A DNA stretch of 64,000 bases from Athripsodes cinereus (Eukaryota; Arthropoda; Insecta; Trichoptera; Leptoceridae): assembly GCA_947579605.1 (NCBI GenBank), contig OX388307.1, positions 30,977,237 to 31,041,236 on the forward strand, in the 5' to 3' direction. Each line of letters begins with the position of its first letter. The stretch's first letter is position 1. The notes beneath the pieces are model-generated. The model ran no database searches and was not told the origin of the DNA. It worked only from the letters and a program-made list of their open reading frames with translations. Below are positions 57,111-64,000 of this stretch, piece by piece. A program made the position numbers and the translations under genes.

Positions 57111-59700
57111 CGTCAAATCCTTCTACGCATATTACATAGACACAGTTCTCACACAGAGACAGATTTCTCACATAGAGATAATCTCAGAGGGAGCTACCCT
57201 CACATAGGCTTAATACATGACAAATACATTGAACAACTTTCGATCTTTGCTACACAATATACAAGTTACAAGTTCAATAAATTCTTTACATACATCATTA
57301 TTCAAATTCAACATTAACTTCTTCATTCAGGGCCCACCTTTCATAAACAGATTCATACATCATCTTTATTCACTAACATACAATTAATCAAAATTATCCC
57401 ATTGAATATCTGCAGCCAACATTCCACTACAGGGTTTATTCTGTGTCTTTCATAAGCCAATCCGTTCAATGTCAAAATGTTCTATCACATTTTCCAATGT
57501 ATTCAAGCAACATAAACAACTTTTACACAAGGTCACAAAATTATTTAATTCAACAAGGATATACCACATCCAAACATTTCCAATTACAATTCATAAGAGA
57601 TTACTACGTGTCCTACGCGGAATTAAACGTCATATAAACTCAAACTTCAAAATAATAGGCATGAACGATTAGCAATCACATTGTCTACATTCATCAAAAA
57701 GAGCATTACGATTTATCTTTCACACATCCAGATAACATCGTCTCTATATTGATTACACAAAAAGTCACAAAAAAAGTATTTAACACATCTCTCCTATCAC
57801 GGCTTTATATATTACATAAACATAACTCATTTTTTATCAAAGAGCGTTCGTTAGTTTACCTTAACGGAATAATTCACTAATCGGACTCAATTCTCAAATA
57901 AACAAGGCATAGGTTACTTCAATATTTCACGATGATAATAAGCCGCAAAAGTCACATCATTACATTTCAAGAAAATTAATTACTTCACAAAAGATAACAA
58001 ATTCCGAACACAAAGGGTTAATATTCAACAGCAAAAATTCTACATCGTTACATGGTTACTTCTTTAATTTCCAAAAAAAAATTTACAAAACATCATTCTA
58101 CTATTTACGATAATGTCAAAATTTTCAACGATGGTCATCAAAGGGTTAACTGTTTCTTAACTAAATTCAAAAATTCAGTTACAGTTCACAACTTGACATT
58201 AAAAAAAATTTCAATTATTGTTCACAAAGGGTTAACAAATTCGGTCATGGTTCACTAAGGGTTAAGTGTATTTATTTTTCAAATTTCGTGAACGGTCGTG
58301 AAGGGTTTAACATTATTCACTTCGATTTATTTTTTAACTTTAATTTTCTCAAAACAAAAATATTTGTTTAATATTATTCATCATTATTATTTCGTCACAT
58401 CACTACGTACGCATATATAATATTCTTATCAAAATTCTACTACGCATAATTTTACACAACAACGCTCATTTAATATTATTTCTCCAAGAGTTCAATAAAG
58501 ATATTTATTCCAAATGCAACATTTTACTGTTTCAAAAAATTTTAATTCAATTTAATATTTAACATCGATTTTTACTCTCATCGTTTGAAAATGAATTTAC
58601 TATTAAAATAACATTACAACAAAATTCTGCTTACCGGCAAAACAAATTTACTTGTACAAAATGGTTTACTATACACAAACAGCATGGGTACATATTATTT
58701 CGTTTCATTCAAATAATATTATTTTCAACTATACATTTTACTAGTATTTTGGACTTCCCGATTTGTGTGTTCATTTAATATTACAATGTCGAGGTAAGTT
58801 TGCGCGCTGTCTCTCTTTCTCATGCGACGTATAGGTACATACATACTATGCTGTGTTTTATTTCTCAATAACGGACTTCTCCCTACGAACGGAATAGTTT
58901 ACACTATTTTAAAAACTGACTGCACCCAATTGTGTTCTGCATACGCGCTCTCGATGGTACATACTACACGTTGTATAGGTAGGTATGTATACTGCGGTAT
59001 AATAATATTATCGTTCTCTACTGATACGATCTTTTCTTAGCGCGCGACGTATTATAGATACACACTACATCTTCATTATATTATGTTGGTCGGTTTTCGA
59101 TGTCTTGTTTACCGCTTAATACGAAACATTTACAACAGAATATTTTCACCATACAATTCTTTCTATACGGCATCGATTTTTTACTCCACATTATAACAAT
59201 ACTCGCGACAAACGTTTGCGCTATACACCAATACATTTATTTTTTTAAATACGGACATTTAAATTATTTATCTTACGATTCCCGTTTCATTTTTTTTAAA
59301 TTGTTTTCATATACATACACACATTAAATTATTACATTTTCAATTAATATCAATACACATAATTACACAACAAAGATAAGAATTCTGAACTTCACGATTA
59401 GGTATATTCATCACACAATACATTTAAAATTTTAGGGTCTACAACTATGCGAGTTGTACGATCCAGGACGAGCTGCCCAAATTGATACGATACGTCATCG
59501 TTCGCCCACAAATTGTTACGATATCGTCCCACTGGGACGCTCGCACCATATTCATACATATTATCTAAAGAGAAATTATCAAATATTAAAAGAAATGAAT
59601 TTACATGAATTGTACATAAGAAAAGTATATAAATTGGCTCGTAACCCCCAGCTTCGCTACATACATTTTGCAATGTACGTAAGCGAAACACATAGAAAAT
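57111..59700. other. Repeat-poor, C-over-G skewed stretch
   Basis: None of the SINE or LINE families is recognisable here. Hand counts over eleven 60-base lines between 57361 and 59280 give about 131 C against 56 G on the plus strand. Apart from the AAGGGTTAA motif no structure is clear. A consensus donor follows an ATG at 58786 (ATGTCGAG|GTAAGT). Confidence 0.5.
58010..58315 (+). repeat. Irregularly repeated TTCACAAAGGGTTAAC motif
   Basis: AAGGGTTAA-type cores at about 58013, 58140, 58226, 58256 and 58302 (the last AAGGGTTTAAC) with TTCAC or GGTCATCA before them. Spacing is 30 to 127 bp, so it is not a plain tandem repeat. Confidence 0.5.
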
Positions 59701-60139
59701 TAATTATATTATATAGAGAAAGTTACAGTTATATTTGCAAGTAAAACAGATTAATATATTGGCTCAAGTTCATGTCTAGGGATGATTCTACTTAGTCTGT
59801 GCAAGAGGAATGCATTGTGTGTGGGTGTCAGTTACATACTTCAATTATACATATTATACTTACGTAAAGTTCAGAGAATTCCTTATCCTTCGGTTTCATC
59901 ATTTTCTTATGGTCATCATATCATTACTACAGAATATATATAGGTAATTTAAGCAATTGAAATCCATAGTGATTCTTCAGTTAAGTATTTATCTCAGTGG
60001 ATTAACTAATCCAGGCTTAAGCAACATAGGTTAACTCTCCAAGTAGACATTATTTCAGATTGATACTTATTTCCAGGTTATATTATAGTACACATTTCAA
60101 TAATAGATACTCCTTGTTAGACATTTATCCCATATAGTT

Positions 60140-60225
60140 ACAATCAGGATTCAAACCTGAGCTTGTCATTGATAATCAAACATTTATATGTAAATCTTGT
60201 TCCGGAATTGAACCGGGAATAACTA
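60140..60225 (-). repeat. Two T-arm-like motifs
   Basis: Antisense of GGATTCAAACCTGAG (60148) and GGAATTGAACCGGGAAT (60196) give CAGGTTTGAATCC and CCCGGTTCAATTCC, B-box-like pieces 50 bp apart. They may be one or two old SINE heads. Confidence 0.3.
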
Positions 60226-61771
60226 TTTAATGGTACTTTTATTGTTGGTCATCAATACACGCTGTGTATATCATTGGGGAATTACTATAATTATGAGATA
60301 CGAAAACATATTTTGAGGTTATAACAGACATATTATATTGAAATAAAAGTGGCATTGTGAAATATACATAATTACATAAACATATTAATATACATGGTAC
60401 AGAGAACAGATCTAAATATAAGCATTGTCAACCTTTTACAATGGTGAGTTTATTTACTTGGCAAGTTACATTATTTATTTATTGGAGCCGTGGATATATG
60501 TAAGTATAAATTATCACAAGCATTCGCTTTAGTTTATATAATGAAAAAAACCACGGAACACCATTACTAGAAATGAGAATTAAACTAGAGGTTACATACT
60601 CAGATACGAATACTACTTTAAGAATAATGAAGGATTATTCAATCCAAATTATCGCAAAAGAATTTATGACTTTAGCAAACTGTTACATATGGAAGATCCC
60701 GAACATTTCTGACTTGAAATTCTGTTATCGACTCCATTATAAAATACGTTAACCAACAGACATTACTATTCAACATAAACAATGCTTCAATTATATTGAG
60801 ATAACAGTTACAGGTAACAGTGACAATGTAAAAAGACAAATAGATTAGATAGTTATACATATACAATCATAAGGTTTTGGTCTGTTCAGATATGTTATCA
60901 GGCCTTTGGAATACATACATAATATATTATTTTGGTACTTACAAGATTTTCAACTACAATTGGTCGCATGTACAAACGAGACAGTGGTTATCCTATAATG
61001 AAACTACGGGTCGCTACACTTGGGTTGAAATATTCTATACGCAAGATGACAAACGCAAGGGACTCCTGATTCCTAGCACATGATGTCAATTGCTCTCCTT
61101 GAAACGAAGGATTCCGCATGAGATAAGACTATCACAGCCAGATGACTGTGCAAAGCCTTCTCTTTCCACTACAGGTGTTGATATTAAGGTACTCCCACGG
61201 ATCGCGAACAGGTGGTCATATATCACTTTGATAGTTCCACATTCCTTTCTCTATTTTGCCACGGACGAAGCCTCTATCAGGGAAGGTTCCTGTTACTCGA
61301 AGTAGTATATTCTGTGCAAACTATAATTATTCCAACTGTTGATTTATTGCACTTGTTGCGTTATCCTCGAAACAATCATATATGTTTTATGCAACGATTT
61401 AGAGTATTATCGGATAGCATTTCCACGAATAACTTAATTATGGTGATCATTATTATAAGACATTGAAGTTTTTCTGCTGATGGCAATGCAATATTAATCA
61501 TTCCTTTATTTTATACGGTATTATCACTTTGACCACATATTGTACTATTCTTTGATAAACATGGTTTCTAATTTACTTTACGGAGAAATTTACAAAAATA
61601 CACGTTGCGTGACGACATTATCGTTACGTCCTTTTCACTGAATTATCACTACCTTTACTCGTAAGATGAGTTATTAATTAACTGGACCGGACAGATAGAT
61701 ATTTATACAATATAAATAATTAAATACAATATACAATTTTGAATTGAAACGAACGATTTCGCGCCAACATT

Positions 61772-61942
61772 ATGGCATGGCTAAGAAGCCAGGCGGGAGG
61801 TAATTACGTCACCATGGTCCGAATTCAACTGACTGCAAGAGGACGCGATCGGGACAAGAAACGTTTAACGGTTATTCTTCAAGGGAATGAGAATCATACG
61901 ATGTTGGGCCGAGTGCACCAGCTAGTCACGAGTTCTTTGTAA
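61772..61942 (+). CDS. Short GC-rich reading frame of 56 codons
   Basis: ATG at 61772 to TAA at 61940-61942 lies in a GC-rich island within AT-rich DNA. The product is basic and compact (starts MAWLRSQAGGNYVTMV, ends LGRVHQLVTSSL). Codon use is balanced, unlike most chance frames here. It ends just before a (TTA)n run and a long (AT)n tract. It may be a retroelement or exon fragment; function unknown. Confidence 0.2.
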   Translation: MAWLRSQAGGNYVTMVRIQLTARGRDRDKKRLTVILQGNENHTMLGRVHQLVTSSL

Positions 61943-62044
61943 CGTACAATTATTATTATTATTATGGATGACTCATGGACAACAAATGACTGTAGGAACA
62001 TTAGCCAGTATGAACTTCTTACACCGCGATTATTTAATGCGTAG

Positions 62045-62046
<2 letters not shown>

Positions 62047-62104
<58 letters not shown>
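62047..62104 (+). repeat. (AT)n microsatellite
   Basis: About 28 AT units; pure. Confidence 0.95.
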
Positions 62105-62107
<3 letters not shown>

Positions 62108-62239
62108 AATAAAACTTAGCAATATAAAATCTCACCATCCCAAAAGTCTACAAACGCACCCCATTCATTTCCAAAAAACCATTAAAAATTCTCACCATTT
62201 CAGCAGTTGGGCAGTTTGGTAGTTTAAATCAGAGATGTG

Positions 62240-62410
62240 ACGTATTTGAAATAAAAGTATTTAAAATACAAATACAAAATACAAAATACGTATTTGTATT
62301 TTGTATTTCAAATACCTTTTTGTAAAAAGTATTTTGTATTTTATTTGAAATACTTTTTTTGAGTATTTTGTATTTTACACAAAATACTTTTACAAAATAC
62401 CTTTTTATTG
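62240..62410. repeat. Self-complementary AAATACAAAATA repeat
   Basis: Many copies of AAATACAAAATAC and its reverse complement alternate, able to fold on itself. Probably a degenerate transposon end or simple sequence. Confidence 0.55.
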
Positions 62411-62550
62411 TTTGAAACAAAATTCTGCCATTAATTGATATGCGCATACGCAAGCTTTTTTTGCCAATTTGTTGAATTACAAATACAATGTTTCCATTAG
62501 AGTACTCCATGTTTGAGATATACACACATAATAATGATGATTGAACAAAT

Positions 62551-63178
62551 TATATATGACGCCGTTTAATGTTTCATGGCCATCTCAAGGGCGCTGTGAT
62601 TTCTCCTGAATGGTAGCATTTTCAATTTTGTCTGGAGGCAATCTGTTCCAGGCAGATGACGCTGCGACTCTGTTTCTTCTTTCTGCAAATTTAGAGGTAT
62701 TTGCCCTTTTGAGTTCAACGAGTTTAAGAAGCTGATCACAGCCTTCGCCACACATTTTCGTCAGCGGAACAGCTCAGTGGGTGGTGTGCTGCCTTGTGGA
62801 CAGTGAGACACAGTTTAAACACCACTATCTCTAGGACTCACAGTTAGTGTAGACTTCTTAGTAGTGAAGTTATGTGGCAGCTCTTATTCTCTCTGTAAAT
62901 GATCCGGAGGCAACATTAAAAACCATCTGAAGACGATAAGGAAGAGTTTGGAGCAGTCCTGTATATAATATGATGTTACAGTAGTCCATACGATTTCAGA
63001 TTTGGATTATCCATTCTGATTTATTTTGCGGCCAAAGTCAGGAATTCTCTTACCTGCTTGATGATACTCAATCCATTTATGACAATTTTCGGCTTATCTC
63101 TTCTAACAACGGTACATTTTGTCATGACTTAATTAAATTTTTTTTCTATTTTGACAGTTCTTTCTAAGGCTCATCCTG
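62551..63178 (-). pseudogene. Second CR1-like LINE, broken RT end
   Basis: In minus-strand frames with stops and shifts the pattern of a CR1-type RT end is visible: a segment like LLQTLPYRLQMVFNVASGSF, the usual LL-x-x-LP-x-x-LQ-x-V-x-N-x-A block, then RRNRVAASSAWNRLPP near the C-terminus. After the stop the UTR carries CGCCCTTGAGATGG and TTAAACGGCGTC, followed by (TA)n. The copy is degenerate and cannot encode an active enzyme. Confidence 0.6.
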
Positions 63179-63202
63179 ATTGTCTGCAAGCAATGATATA
63201 TC

Positions 63203-63343
63203 GAATCATGTCAACCCTTTCTCCATTTATGTATACTCTTGTCCAGTTTTTCATTCATCAATGGTATTCATCAATTGTTGTTTTCGGCGCCCTTGAGGTC
63301 ATGTTATGAGTAAACGGCGCTTTACAAATTGTCCATATATATA
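63203..63343 (+). mobile_element. LINE 3' fragment with long target-site duplication
   Basis: A 141-bp piece ends in GGCGCCCTTGAG..TAAACGGCGC and (TA)n, the same 3' signature as the LINE at 62551-63178 but on the opposite strand. It is flanked by two 24-bp direct repeats (63179-63202 and 63344-63367, beginning ATTGTCTGCAAGCAATG) with one mismatch, the mark of target-primed insertion. Confidence 0.65.
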
Positions 63344-63365
63344 ATTGTCTGCAAGCAATGCTATA

Positions 63366-63752
63366 TCTAATTTATTTATTTATTTATTCATTCTTTACTG
63401 TACATTGATAAAAAACAATTACATAAAAGGTATACATTCAAATTAAATACAATCAATATACAGAGGGCGAGTTTATCGCAAAGGCGCGATCTCTTCCAAC
63501 TAACCCAAAAGTATTAACTTAAAAAGAAAAAAAAAACATGATAAAAATAAAATCAATGATCTAAAGTATTTTGGAAATAAAAGAGAAAAAAAAATACATT
63601 CACAAAGTGAACATATATACAAAACATACATACACACATACCTATATATATAAAAAGGGAGAGACTGCAAAAAAAAAGATACAAACATACATACATACAT
63701 AAAGGGAAAGGAAAAGGGGGGAAAAAGGAGGGGGGGTTAGAAGTGATGGGTT
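63366..63752 (-). mobile_element. 3' UTR and ATTT-repeat tail of the CR1-like LINE
   Basis: Following the stop codon on the minus strand comes a purine/pyrimidine-biased UTR. It is followed by TTAGTTGGAAGAGATCGCGC, the segment TCGCCCTCTGTATATTG, then TGTACAGTAAAGAATG and an (AAAT)n tail. The last ~150 bp recur, 5'-truncated, at 6.8, 16.3, 22.6, 39.7, 42.8, 44.6 and 46.4 kb, so this copy identifies the source of those fragments. Confidence 0.75.
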
Positions 63753-64000
63753 TCAGGTTTCAGAGGCTGTGTTTGTATTTGTGGAAATCATTTTCTCCTT
63801 AACGGCTCGCTTGAAAGACGTCAGACTTTGAGTCAGCCTAAACTTTGAAGGGAGATTATTCCAGCAACGAGCACCCTGAACTGCAAAAGATTTTGAGATG
63901 AAAGTTGTACCATGAGCCGGGATTGACAGGATGCGCTGGTTATTCGACCTCAGAGGTAAACCGTGACTCGCCAAGTATTCAAAAGCCTCCTTAATATAGT
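63753..64000 (-). pseudogene. CR1-like LINE reverse transcriptase, C-terminal end (runs off window)
   Basis: The minus-strand frame is still open at the window edge and ends at a stop at 63753. Its sequence carries the pattern of the extreme C-terminus of CR1/Jockey-type non-LTR reverse transcriptases: F-x-V-Q-G-A-R-C-W-N-N-L-P, then basic, Phe-containing residues (SFKRAVKEKM). No break is visible in the part present, so the copy may be fairly young. Its 3' untranslated part is at 63366-63750. Confidence 0.7.

Larger units (their letters stand above)
59701..62040. other. Repeat-poor stretch, no gene recognised
   Basis: No common repeat was found. It contains two T-arm-like motifs at 60.15-60.22 kb and the GC-rich 56-codon frame at 61772. 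The C/G skew fades here. Confidence 0.4.

Noticed and set aside
56853..57317. Reading frames through the N run
   Set aside because: They are made of unknown bases, so the translations have no content.
58786..58793. First exon of a plus-strand gene
   Set aside because: Only three codons and a donor; kept as a low-interest observation and not as a feature because no second exon is visible.
61740..61960. Long terminal repeat of a retrovirus-like element with GCGCCAAC as primer site
   Set aside because: No matching second repeat, no TG..CA ends and no gag or pol signals were found.
1..64000. A CRISPR array, operon or prokaryotic defence system
   Set aside because: There are no regularly spaced direct repeats with unique spacers, no compact gene strings and no ribosome-binding sites; the gene structure is eukaryotic.

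Overview
The window looks like AT-rich insect nuclear DNA, most likely from a moth or butterfly. This rests on low GC, the many short GTAGGTACCTAC-type runs typical of lepidopteran intergenic DNA, very long introns packed with short retroelements, and consensus GT-AG splice sites. It is not prokaryotic: there are no operons, and almost all long reading frames are chance or transposon-derived. A 200-base run of N at 56911-57110 marks an assembly gap.

One host gene is well supported. It lies on the minus strand and covers most of the left three quarters of the window. Exon 1 (46981-46458), exon 2 (27091-26971) and exon 3 (4225-3641) join in frame across introns of 19.4 kb and 22.7 kb. The product has at least 410 residues: an acidic, Ser/Thr-rich N-terminus, four membrane segments spread over the three exons, and a long cytoplasmic-type tail. 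The core layout resembles small tetraspan proteins of the TMEM196/MS4A/ENTREP type, and its function is unknown. The right end of the coding sequence is unresolved, because exon 3 ends either at a GTGAGT donor or by reading 15 codons further.

The rest is mainly transposable elements. (a) SINE-A, a roughly 250-bp family with about 20 copies, ends in CCGTGATGGTATAG plus (TAG)n. (b) SINE-B is a tRNA-headed family with three copies. (c) 3' ends of several non-LTR retrotransposons occur, one of which shares its last ~35 bp with SINE-A and so may have mobilised it. (d) CR1-like LINE ends and their dispersed tails occur; the tail family is tied to a reverse-transcriptase C-terminus at 63.4-64 kb. 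(e) Non-autonomous DNA elements occur: hAT-like (8546-9033, 29003-30450), PIF/Harbinger-like (20395-20929), TTAA-flanked piggyBac-like (20974-21691, 42090-42437) and others. Several are nested, with readable target-site duplications.

The most unusual structures are a cluster of fold-back sequences at 48.5-49.6 kb, including a perfect 107-bp inverted repeat around one base (49386-49600); a 158-bp tandem array (50757-51259); and a repeat-poor, strongly C-over-G-skewed stretch right of the gap (57.1-59.7 kb). I found no convincing new multi-gene system. The possible novelties are the SINE/LINE partnership, the fold-back cluster and the skewed domain.
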